Below, one piece after another: positions 54,021 through 64,000 of a stretch of DNA of 64,000 nucleotides. The stretch covers positions 28,381,971 to 28,445,970 of the forward strand of contig NC_003070.9 in assembly GCF_000001735.4 (NCBI RefSeq). Reading direction: 5' to 3'. Numbering within the stretch: the first letter of the stretch is position 1; the number at the start of each line of letters is the position of its first letter. Made by a program: the position numbers and the translations under genes. Under the pieces are notes generated by a model. That model saw only the letters and a list, made by a program, of their open reading frames with translations, had not been told where the DNA came from and searched no databases. Source of the DNA: Arabidopsis thaliana. Its lineage: Eukaryota > Streptophyta > Magnoliopsida > Brassicales > Brassicaceae.

Positions 54021-57013
54021 TCACGATTGCTCATTGCAGAGTAGTTGCAACGGTGTCCTTGTATCTTCATATATAAGTGGGAAATGGTGTTCTTGTCTAT
54101 TCATCACCGCCCGTGATGGATTATTATGTTGATGGCTCATTGACATTGCTGCAGCAGCAGTCATGAGACGATGTTGTTGTTGAGATACATTGTGGTTGTA
54201 CCTTGGGGAGGAAGAAACCTGGAGAGGTTGTTGAATACTAGTCAGGTTTAAGGAGAGGTTTGGTTTACTGTATTGGTTCGACTGCATGGTGTTTCCATTT
54301 GTTGGTCTGTACTGAGCAGCCCATAGCCTTTTTTGAAGCTGTTGTTGCTGCTGCTGGTTTGCGTTGTAAGCGGTCTGGAACCGACTGGCTAGATAAGGAG
54401 AAAGCTGCTGCACCTACAAGAAGAAAGAATGTTTGTGTTATACTACTAACTGAAACCATTAACTTGCTCAGAAGAGAGATCATTTAGGTCACCTGATGGC
54501 TAGAAGTAGCAGGTGAGAGCTGGCTATTGTAAGCTGCAGAGATTTGATACTGTGGAAATGAGTTTGGAAGTGGGAAATGAGATTGTGCTGCTCCAGCAGA
54601 TGAGAGACTTAGGAAATCAAAGCTCTGTCGTTAAAATAGAAAACGAGATTAGAATCAGAGAGGAAATGAATTAACTGGATAAGAAGAGTGAAGTATATTA
54701 CTTGTTTCTGTGAAGTGTGTGGACCATAGAGCTCGAGAGCAAGCTTAGTCATGTCTTCTTGCACGGGTTTTGGGTTATGTGCCCGGTGCATATCGAGCAG
54801 ATGCGGGTTTTGATACCTCTTAGGTGGAGAAACTATTGCTTTAAAGTCATTAATGGTTATCACTGAATCAGGGAGTCTGCGTTCTGACATTTCTGAATAT
54901 CTTTGCTCGTTTTGGTTAAGTGTTGCGAGACTACTCTTACTGGTCTGTAATACTTTAATGAGACGGGAAATGTATATATGAGAGGCACATCTCTTCAACT
55001 TTCTCGGCTGGACTCTTAATGGTTCACAGTTCAAGAGTGAAGCAGTATTGGAAGGAGAAACAGCTTGACCCATCCACGGTGGAAGCTTTGTTGAAGATGG
55101 CCTGATCATTGAAAGAAAACCCGCATAAGAGAAGAAACCTAGCAGCACGAACGAAAGTTAACAGACAGTTTAAAGGTTAAGACTTACTTTGAAAGAACTT
55201 GAGCTCCTGAATGAACAGTTGTTGAAGAAAGGCCAGGCCACAGAGCAAGACCTTTTAGAAGAACATAAGTCAGTAACTGAACAGTATTTGATACAAAGTT
55301 TGTAGGTAGAATTTCTTACCGTTGCTTGTTGTAACCTTTGTTTCATTGACTCTTGCCTAGAAAAATTTCAATGGAATTATTGGCTATATGAATCTAGTCT
55401 TAAACCAAGAAAGTAAGATTCAGTTAGAAAATCAGAGTACTTACATGTGCATCAGTCACTTTCACTGAGCTGCTTTGCTTCAATCTATCAATGAAATCAA
55501 CCATTCTGTAAAATTAAACAACAAAAACCACCAATCAGAGTAAAACCGAAAATTTCGAAAGACAATATTAAACGAAAAATTAGCTACAAACCCTGTTGTG
55601 TTGAACTGTTTATCAGATTGCTCTAATGGCATTGCATCAATCTGCTTAGTTTTGGCTGAAGAGAGAACTGAAACCACCGGTGTAAGCGATTCGGTTTTTG
55701 TATAGTCATCTTCCACAACCAAAATTGAGTCAACAACTTTGCTGGTTTCTTTCTCATTACTAGTCTTCTTACCAAGAGAGTCAGTCTCAGTAAACATTCC
55801 AGCTAAACCATATAAAGTCTCTGCAACTTCTTTCTCATCTTTCGAAATCATCATCGACTCAGTAACGATAGCTTTTGCTTCCTATCCAAAAAAAAAAAAC
55901 CAAAAATCATTACTCAAAACTTAAGGTAAACTGTTATGTTCTTACAAAAATCACAAGTCATCATCATAGAAGAAAACCAACCATTTCTTGACTCTCCTTC
56001 TTAACCGAAGATTCAGTTCCGGTTTTAAACCGGTTAAGTCTCTTTGAAACAGAGGATAGCTTAGAAACAGATTCAAGATTCCGCTTCTTCATGGCTGCAA
56101 TTAAAAGTGCACAAAAAGAGATGCTAAAGAATTCACAAAAGTGACAAAGACAAGCTTTAAAGAAAAGAAAGAGAATGAAAATAATATTATAAGTTGAAGA
56201 TTGATAAGCTTTTGATTTTAATAAGTAGTAAAAAGAAGATAAAAGACAAGTAGCAGAATCTTGCGTCCATAATAAGAAAGTGAGAAAAAGAAAAAAGAGT
56301 TTGCTTGAAAAATAATCCAAAATCTCCACAGATTCAAAAGCCAATATACCATAATCTTCTCAACTACTAAGTTTTTACTGACACACACACACATATGAAT
56401 CACGACTTTACAAAGGAAAAACCAAAAAACATTAAAGTTGGTTTCTACAAGTTATCTCAATGAGTCACGAACAACGCACCTGAACGAAGCTTCCGTGGTA
56501 CAGAGGCATGATCCACACCATTAGTGTCTTTCAAATTCTAAGTTGAGAGAGAGAGAGAAAAAAAAGAGAGAAATTTAATGTGAAAAAGACTATAGAGATA
56601 AAGGAGAAAGGTGAGAAATTTAAGGGATTGTAGAGAGTAATTTAGGTGTCGTATTGATGAAGAAGTTACCTTTTTTGGAAGCTTAGATTTCTTCTTAGAA
56701 ACCTCGTTTTCTAAATCTGGAGAAGGAAGAGTATCGTAGCTCATCTCTTGTTTCAGTTTCTCATCAGCAAAACCAAGTTTCTTCAGCATTCCTTTCTTAG
56801 ATTTTGTAGAAAACCCAGATCCTAAATCCATGAGTTGAATACAAAACAAAAGTGAGACAAAAAAAAACAGAGCAAACGACGACAAAAAAAGAAAGATTTT
56901 TATATTTTGTTGGTTTCTGACACTAAAAAGATTGAATCTTTACCAGATTGTTGTTTATTGGAAAATCGATTGGTTGTTCCACGTCTCATCAAATCTCGAC
57001 GACCCATTTCCAT
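54021..57013 (-). CDS. Uncharacterised Gln-rich plant protein, 589 aa
   Basis: Eleven-exon gene. Exons on the minus strand, in order: 56944-57013, 56670-56821, 56480-56537, 55982-56094, 55592-55881, 55445-55505, 55320-55356, 55188-55251, 54702-55101, 54493-54624 and 54021-54413 (1770 nt, phases consistent throughout). The protein begins MEMGRRDLMRRGTTNRFSNK; a second ATG two codons later could also serve. Lys/Ser-rich basic segments (KSKKGMLKKLGF, AMKKRNLESVSK) suggest a nuclear protein. The middle holds LPPWMGQAVSPS and RKLKRCASHIYISRLIK. The C-terminal third is Gln/Asn/Ser-rich with a hexaglutamine run and AAAAMSMS, like a low-complexity activation region. I know no function for it. Confidence 0.85.
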
Positions 57014-58918
57014 CTTCTTTTTTTCTCACCACTCAAGCAAGAGGTGAAGAAGGACTAATAGAGAAGAACAAAAAAAAACTCACTTCTTCAACATCTCTCT
57101 GCAAAACAAAAAAAGGTCTCTTACGATTTTCACACACTTTGATTGTTAGATAGATACACAAAAGAAGAAGAGAAAAGAGAGAAAAGTAAAAAGACGTTAA
57201 AGAAGAGGAAAAGAAAAAAGAGAGAAAAGTTATAAAATCGTTTCTCGTGTCTCGAAGAATCAGGTTCTTCGTGAAATAAAAGAGATGAGACAAATAAAGC
57301 CAAAAGAAAAAAAAGAAGACTTAAAGAAGAAATTATTTTTTATTATTATTAATGTTTGTACATTCAACCCGTGAATACAAAAAAAAAAAATGTAGATCGT
57401 TGATTTTTTTCGAAAAAAGCATTTACTATAAGGAAAGCTTCATTAATGGAGTCACTGTTCTTCAATCAAATCAAACATTGATATGTAACTGACACAAGAA
57501 GAAGAAGTAGAAGAAGATAAAAAAACGTACACAGTACAAATCATCGAAAAACACAGAAGCTATTCAGAGATTTCAAATAGAGAAAAGAGATAAAAAAAAA
57601 AACGTCTCTTGTGTGTCTCTCTATGAGTTGTTCTTGTATTTTCTCAAAGTTTCCACATTCCGATAAGACGGATAATCCGAAGCTGTCGCTTCACTCACTC
57701 GATCGCTTTTTGTAAATGTCACACAAAATATGACAAAACACAAAATATGACAAAACAAAACGCTTATTCTCTCTCTGTTTCGTTTTATCTTCCTCAGTCA
57801 TCGATCCAACGGTGTGTAATCAAGGAGATACGAGAACCGTCTGATTATTTTTAAGTGTTTGTGCCACGTAATTCCTTAGAAAATCAATGTGTCAGACACG
57901 TCAGCAAGCTAGAGCTGAAAAAAATTGTACTAGGACGACATGGGTTTCCTATGACGATGATTTGAATCCGTACTACGACTTTGCATTATTTTTATTTTTC
58001 ATTTCCGATTTTTTAGTATATAATGTTTCACTTACGAATGTTTAATAAAATGAACAAATTAATCTATCACCAAATAATTTAATGACTAAACGGCTAACCA
58101 AATTAAATTTTTTGTTAAAATCAATTTTTACCCATATACGTTTAATTAAGACTAAACATCCAATATTTCTGAACGCATCATCTACTTCAGTGATATATAT
58201 TCAAATATTGAGCACTAGAATTATTGATGAATTTCTTATGTACTTTTCCGCAACCATATTTATAAACCAATTATGATCAACTTCGTTAACCGGGTCGGGC
58301 GGGTCCCTTTCTACTCAAACGTCTGGCTGTCTTCAATAACTACGAGAGAATGTCACGGCGTTTTTTTTAATTAATCCTCTAGTCTCAAGAAACGGCATGG
58401 CTTTCTGAATGCTCATAACTAGTGGAGATTTATTAAAATCGACGGCTATTATTAGTTGTTGTAAGTTAAATCATTTGACCACGTCATCAAATTGAAATCG
58501 ACAAGTCAGGTGAATTTCGCCAAACGTCTACTCATCTACTGTGTTTTAGTGTCTAACCAAAGATTTTTATGTTGGCTTCACTTTTTCGAGTTTTTGTCAA
58601 ACTTTTTTCAGTTTTTGCATGGACTCTCTCCTTCGTGCAAATTTCATTATCAGTTCACTTGGACAATTTTCTCATAAATACGAGTTGAGTAAATTAAGAA
58701 CCCACTCATGTGACAACTAAGGCCCATATAACGAACAATGGCCCAAGAAAGATATAACCTTAGAAAGTAGACGAATTAAACGTATAAACGTGAGAAAAGG
58801 CCTTCTGTTAACATTGGCTTCTGAAAATGCAATGACTATGCTACAAAACTTGCGAGTCCCCAACATTTCTCATAAGCTTTTTATTAAATATGCCAAGATT
58901 GTCAGAGATTATCGAAAA
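57014..58918. other. Promoter of the Gln-rich protein gene and spacer
   Basis: 57014-57350 and 57480-57610 are strongly pyrimidine-rich on the minus strand, as in a leader, possibly with a leader intron. Beyond 57700 the DNA is ordinary spacer. No gene is seen before the tRNA. Confidence 0.45.
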
Positions 58919-58990
58919 GCCTCCGTAGCATAGTGGTATTGCGTTCGCTTCGTAAGCGAAAGGCCGCGAGTTCGATCCTCGCCGGGGGCT
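58919..58990 (+). tRNA. tRNA-Thr (anticodon CGT)
   Basis: 72-nt cloverleaf. The acceptor stem GCCTCCG pairs with CGGGGGC (one T-G pair). The D arm GCAT...TTGC has one mismatch. The anticodon stem TTCGC/GCGAA encloses loop TTCGTAA, so the anticodon is CGT, reading ACG (Thr). The T arm is GCGAG-TTCGATC-CTCGC. No intron. A T-rich terminator (TTTATTTTTTCC) begins about 10 bases after the end. It stands alone, with AT-rich DNA on both sides. Confidence 0.93.
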
Positions 58991-59842
58991 TTCAGTTCTT
59001 TATTTTTTCCTTTTTGAAAAATACCAAAATGAATCAACGATGATTTTAACAAAACGAACTTTTCAGTTTTCACAAGGGATTTACCAAATCAGTTTACTTC
59101 CTCTTGCTAGATTTAAGGAAACTTTACTATCATCAATTCATATACGCTAAAGTCATATTTTTGTTTTATTTTCATTTAGACACGAACCTATATAAGCTAT
59201 ATGCTATTCATAGGTAATAGGTTCGATGTGTGGACCAAATTTTGGAATAAGGTATATGGCTGTCAAATAAATATCGATGTTAACAAATATCTTATACCAA
59301 AATTCTATCCGTAATGATCATGATTATTTATGTTCTCGGTCTTCATTTGTCTACTCTATCGTATTAACACAAATTATAACGCAAACAAGAATTATTTTTA
59401 TATGGTCGTGATTAAATAATGGTATAATAAATTCAAAATTGTCCGCAAATATATACATCAATATTCTTATACTCAGCTAGTCTAGTAGTTATCATCTTGC
59501 GTCGATATCAAAATTACTTTATATATCATTCTCGATACTTTTCCAAAACCTCTTACCATAGAAAAAAAGTATGATAAACAACCACTCAAAGGTAACATAA
59601 TCTTATTACAAATTGAAATAATACAATAATGCACGAATCGATATACAAATATGAAAAAAACAAATTCAAAACAAGAAAACTTGCAAGTAAAAACAAATAG
59701 AACCATTAATAATACAGTACTCACACTCACAACGACAACGTACGTTCTCGTTTATTATTCGATCCACATATATACGCCAAAGTAAATACTAACAAAACGA
59801 CATCGTCCCATTATCCGCAGCAATTAAGAGCTTTGTTTCTTC
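58991..59842. other. Spacer and 3' flank of GASA1
   Basis: AT-rich spacer; 59700-59842 is probably 3' untranslated DNA of the minus-strand GASA1 gene. No other gene. Confidence 0.5.
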
Positions 59843-60314
59843 TTATGGGCACTTGCGGCGTCCACCGTGGGTGGTGAGGCTAGCGTAGCACTGGCACTTG
59901 TCGTAGTTTCCGTACGTACCCGGAGGCACACAGTTGCACCTGTAGCAGCAAGTCCCGCACGCTCTGTGACACAGCCTCGGCCTCCTCGAAAGCCTGCACC
60001 GTGCTACACACGCACTCCCACAATCTATATATACAAGAAAGAAAAACACAGATTATTAATCTCACTCTAAATTTAACGTTAGGTTTAATAAAAATCATAT
60101 AATTACCGATCTTCTTTGCGTAACCATTTTTCTTCTGTGAGTTTTCCTGCAAGAATATTGTTGTAACATGTGAGAAATATGTTTTTGAAAACATAAGTAT
60201 TATATTGAGTATAATTAGTTTGTGATGAAAAAGACGTACGACATCAGCCTGGACGAGTTGGAGAACAAGAAGAGATATGAGAAGAGAAGCGATAAGAGCT
60301 TTTGAAATAGCCAT
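59843..60314 (-). CDS. GASA1: GASA1, gibberellin-regulated cysteine-rich peptide
   Basis: 98-aa secreted peptide of the Snakin/GASA family. Exons on the minus strand, in order: 60240-60314, 60107-60146 and 59843-60024 (297 nt, GT-AG). Residues 1-23 are a clear signal peptide (MAISKALIASLLISLLVLQL, ending VQA-D). A short linker (NSQKKNGYAKK) leads to the C-terminal ~60-residue GASA domain with all 12 conserved cysteines, including CGTCCYRCNCVPPGTYGN and ending GGRRKCP. Family members act in the wall in gibberellin- and brassinosteroid-linked growth, and some in defence. GASA1 is known as gibberellin-induced. The gene has its own TATA box about 105 bases upstream. Confidence 0.96.
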
Positions 60315-60417
60315 GATTCTCCAAGGAGAGTTTATGATGAGAGAACTTAGCTCAAATCAGACTGTAATGATAAATGTGGTTTTAGTTGTTGTGTCCTAAT
60401 GAGAACTTGGAGGGTTC

Positions 60418-60426
60418 TATTTATAG
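60418..60426 (-). promoter_or_regulatory. TATA box of GASA1
   Basis: Reads TATAAATAG on the minus strand, a near-consensus plant TATA box, 104-112 bases upstream of the GASA1 start codon. Confidence 0.55.
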
Positions 60427-62176
60427 CACTCCTTTGGATGGACAACCGACCCCATTTTCGGTCTAGACTATTCTTTTTATTTTATAAATATCTTATTAAA
60501 AGTTTTAACTTTTCAGGGAAAATAATTGTTTCTGAGTTTTATAATTCAAAATACGATATGATTGCAAGTACTTTCCAACAGTGGCTGAAAATAAAGTAAG
60601 ACATTTTTATATTTTTTAGGTAATTGAGAAATCATTTGTATTTTATCATTTTTCATTTGTATTCTTATAAATATTTTTTGCAATAGATATTGATTACTAG
60701 AAATGGTAAATAGATTTTTAAGACATTGTTATCAGCATATTATTTATGTGTGTTTTTGTGGTTTATTTTCTCTTTTTCAAAATGGGTCGGTTGGTGGTGC
60801 GTATAAAAGTTGTGAGTATGCGGAGATGAGAATATTTTGGTGGGGGAAATAAGGTTGTATTATGTGTGGTCTCTTGTTTTAACTTTGATCAATGGATTCG
60901 GTATAACTTTTTTTCCAACGAATTTTTACTTATTAAATTGTATGAAATTCAATGTTTATGTGAATCTTGCTTTAGATAGAAGTAGACTAAAAGCCAATGT
61001 ATTACTGTACAATTGTATTGACTTCTATGATGTACTTAGACCTAAACTCTATTATTAGTTTGGGTCGCTTGGGTTTGGTAAGTTTTGGTTCTACCAAAAA
61101 ATCCTGATTCATTGATATATGTAAATATAATAAGTAAGTTGAACGATTGACTTTTGACTTCCATAGTGAGTTTTTTTTTATGAGATTGTTATATTATAAC
61201 ATAAACTAATATCTTGACGTATACAATGACTTCTTGTTCCGGTTTTGAAATATGAACGCTCTTCATACGATGTATGTGATCTGCGAAAAAATGGAAAACA
61301 CCACAATTTTGAAAGACCAAAACTATATGGTTATGGATGGATGATGTCAATAATGCTCAATTTCAAGTTTTATTTTGTGTTGATCTCCGTTGTCTTGGGA
61401 ATCCATCACAATAATTTGAGGAAATTAAGAAACAAAAATAGAAAATGGAAGGACATTAAAATTGTAAGTATGGTTAATTAATTAATGACAAAAATGGAGC
61501 TAAAAAAGAGAGTTGATGTGGTTGAGACAAGAAGGATGAGAGGAAGTAGACGTGAGTGGTCCTTTTTGCGAATGCTTCATTTCACAGCTTGCACTTCTTC
61601 TTATGAGTTATGACCCACTCTTCGTCTTTATCTAATTTCCTCTTTTTTATTTTTATTTTAAACCGATTTCTAGATCAATCTTTATGTTTGGTTTTAAGTA
61701 TTACTAGTATTTTTCTTATGGTCCATGATCTTTTCTTTGTTGTTTTTCTTTTCGTTTCCACTCTTGGTTGTTTAATCTTTTTTTTTTAGTACCGAAAAGT
61801 TATATATATTTAATCTACATAATATTTTTGGACCGTTAACCAGAACCGATTAATTTTTTTCCTTTTTATAAAAATGAATGAATGATCCGAATCAACATTT
61901 TAGCAAATATTGATTTTTAACTGATTTCTGGCTTTGAATTGGAGGTTCTAGATGAACTTTGTTTAGCAAATAACATATAAGTATATAACACAACCATTCG
62001 ACAACCCATACGGTCACAACTCCTATATCCATTTTGGATGTAATTTTTGTTTCAATAATAGGAACTGAACCCAAAAGAAAAGAGAGAGTAAATTTACGCA
62101 TTGTCCCTATCTAATTACCCCTAGCTAGGCAACAAGCAAATTGGGCTCCAACACCGAAATTATTGTTTCTTTGAAT

Positions 62177-62178
<2 letters not shown>

Positions 62179-62221
<43 letters not shown>
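62179..62221. repeat. (AT)n microsatellite
   Basis: Uninterrupted AT dinucleotide run of about 21 units. Confidence 0.95.
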
Positions 62222-62225
<4 letters not shown>

Positions 62226-62941
62226 TATACAAATGTAAACTAATTTCTATGATATGTTTGGACGTTGTTATTATTAGAGTCGAAATCATGCTTAGGTTCA
62301 TATGAGTCGATAAAAAGTTAGGTTCACTTGGTTATGTTATAACATTTTTAACTATTCTCTAAAAAGAAAAAAAATGTTTACCCAATAATATCAATAGAAA
62401 CAAATCGACGTTTCGAAATAATAGACAGTAGTAGAGTAGATGTAAAATGTTACAAATTATACAAATTGACGTTTCGAAATAATAGACAAAAACTGGAAAG
62501 GTGAAGAAAGAGAGAGGTCAATATCACGGATAGTCTGTTTTCAGTGTTTGGCTTTTTCACCAACCTTATCGACTCCAAACCCCATCCCGCCCGCACGCAC
62601 ACTTAACACACATTCTTCACGAAGTCTACACCATAGCCTTTTTATTTAACAAATCAAAAAACTAAAAAAACTGAGGAGCATGCATGTTTCTTTATGCATG
62701 AAAATGTCACTTCCATTATCATGGCTGGCATATAATATCATACTTATGGACATGGTAGTCGTTTCATTGAACTTTATGTTAAGTCAAATCAATATTTGCA
62801 CCCAACTTACATTATTTTCAGTATATACATAGTTAATAGTTTACTTTATCAATAGTAACATTAGTTTTAATCAAACTTTATCAAAAAATATCATTTAATT
62901 TTTATGGTAACAGTTTGTCAGTTTATATACTAATCAGGGTC

Positions 62942-62967
62942 ATATATATATATATATATATATATAT
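62942..62967. repeat. (AT)n microsatellite
   Basis: Uninterrupted AT dinucleotide run of about 13 units. Confidence 0.9.
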
Positions 62968-64000
62968 GTAATACAATCGAGAATAAGTATCAGAAATTCA
63001 GAATTCATAACCTAAGAGAACAGACGACGATATGAATCCTAAATCATAACAAGTAGTCATTTCCTATAACAAAATTTGTCGTTTAGATATCTCGATGGCC
63101 AATAATTTAGAGATAGAACACTTTTTTATTTATTAGATTCAAAAATGGACGTAACCTTTATTTGCTGAAATGTATTAAAAAGGAAAGAAAATTAAGAAAA
63201 AGTGATAGAGAAGTGAGTTCGTAAGACAGCTGTGAAGTGTTGTTATTCGCATTAACAGCTGTTATATAGCTAATTGCCAACCTGTGATCTCTTTTAATTT
63301 TCTTTTGTTTCCATCCCAATCCATTTGTATATAATCGATAGGGCTCGATGATTGATATTATATGAAATTATATATTTATAATGTTATTTTGCAGGATTAT
63401 AACTTAGAAGTTGTGTAGCTATAGTGAGTGATTTGTGATAGCATCACTGTTATGTATACTATAATTTAATTTTAATTTGGTAATGCATATGTTGTAGTTG
63501 TAGATTTAAAAGCAAAATTGTGAATTTGTCCACACACACACACAAAAAAAAAAAAAAAACTAAATTTAAAGGTGATTTTTTTTTTGTACTGAATGAATCC
63601 TTAATTATGTAACATGGTATAAACAGATTAGATTTTTTTTTATGAAACACGTACTGAAACAAAAAGCCAAAAAGGATGTGGAGTCTTTTTTACAATACTT
63701 TTTTGTTTTGTTTTGCCAAACCATATTTTTATGCGTCAATCTGTATTCGCCCATACCACACCGATCAAATCATCTAATGACCACAAATATACTTCAAAAA
63801 AGTCTCTAGACCAAAAATCACTTGGTGATTACTGATTAGAGCTAGATCATATAAGTCGGCAGTAGAGATATGTACCACTCGATCAAGACAACGTTCTATA
63901 AGTTAAAGTAGATATGTACACTTTCGTTGTAAAGAAGCATTTAGTGCTTGCTCGACTTTACAAAAATTGTGATTGTAGTTCATCCGCCAAAAATGCTTTG

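Larger units (their letters stand above)
60427..64000. other. Right-hand intergenic region
   Basis: 3.6 kb of AT-rich DNA: GASA1 promoter, then spacer. Contains two (AT)n microsatellites and a CATGCATG (RY-type) word near 62679. Open stretches (for example 60837-61058 and 61245-61481) look like chance AT-rich frames. No gene is supported. Confidence 0.45.

Noticed and set aside
59880-60314. Unspliced 144-codon frame at GASA1
   Set aside because: It reads through two introns; the spliced 98-aa product restores the 12-cysteine domain.

Overview
The window is nuclear DNA of a flowering plant and reads as Arabidopsis thaliana, long arm of chromosome 1 (the interval I recognise as about At1g75590 to At1g75750). 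The signs are AT-rich intergenic DNA, short GT-AG introns, single-copy nuclear tRNA genes, and plant-only families (SAUR, HVA22, GASA, WEB/DUF827, LRR receptor kinases, GH9 endoglucanase). Species and locus assignment come from recognising protein sequences, not from a search. Exon models were assembled by hand from splice sites and reading frame. For every spliced gene the exons sum to a whole number of codons, and the lengths match the family where I know it (XRN3 1020 aa, GH9B7 525 aa, GASA1 98 aa, VHA-c 166 aa).

Layout from left to right: a SAUR gene on the minus strand (1280-1744); about 7 kb without a convincing gene; an H3.3-like histone gene with an altered N-terminal tail (HTR14, 8783-9491); a tandem copy lacking its first exon, whose 5' side is fused to a scrap of the neighbouring glyoxal oxidase gene (10675-11342); the intact glyoxal oxidase-like gene (12981-14624, minus); a 1.35-kb element with terminal inverted repeats, packed with GTGTAC motifs (15533-16884); the V-ATPase proteolipid VHA-c4 (18692-20062); the stomatal-symmetry receptor kinase MUS (21630-25052, minus); tRNA-Glu(CTC); the 23-exon nuclear 5'-3' exoribonuclease XRN3 (26319-32855); a Pol I RPA43-type subunit (33408-34535, minus); and the endoglucanase GH9B7 (35245-37261, minus).

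A repeat-rich block follows (37.85-40.15 kb). It holds a SINE-like sequence, four copies of a ~220-bp tandem repeat, a 62-bp direct repeat, and a decayed protein fragment. After it come the divergent pair LQY1 (minus) and HVA22G (plus), then a long spacer; a C2H2 zinc-finger protein whose C-terminal half looks like a PARP fold (46836-49158); a small 94-aa protein; a WEB-family coiled-coil protein with a non-standard intron boundary; a Gln-rich 589-aa protein of unknown function; tRNA-Thr(CGT); and the secreted cysteine-rich peptide GASA1 (59843-60314, minus). The last 3.7 kb shows no gene.

These are independent housekeeping and developmental genes, not an operon or pathway cluster. No complete new multi-gene system is evident. 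The strongest leads are the GTGTAC-array transposon, the chimeric histone pseudogene, and the zinc-finger/PARP-like architecture.
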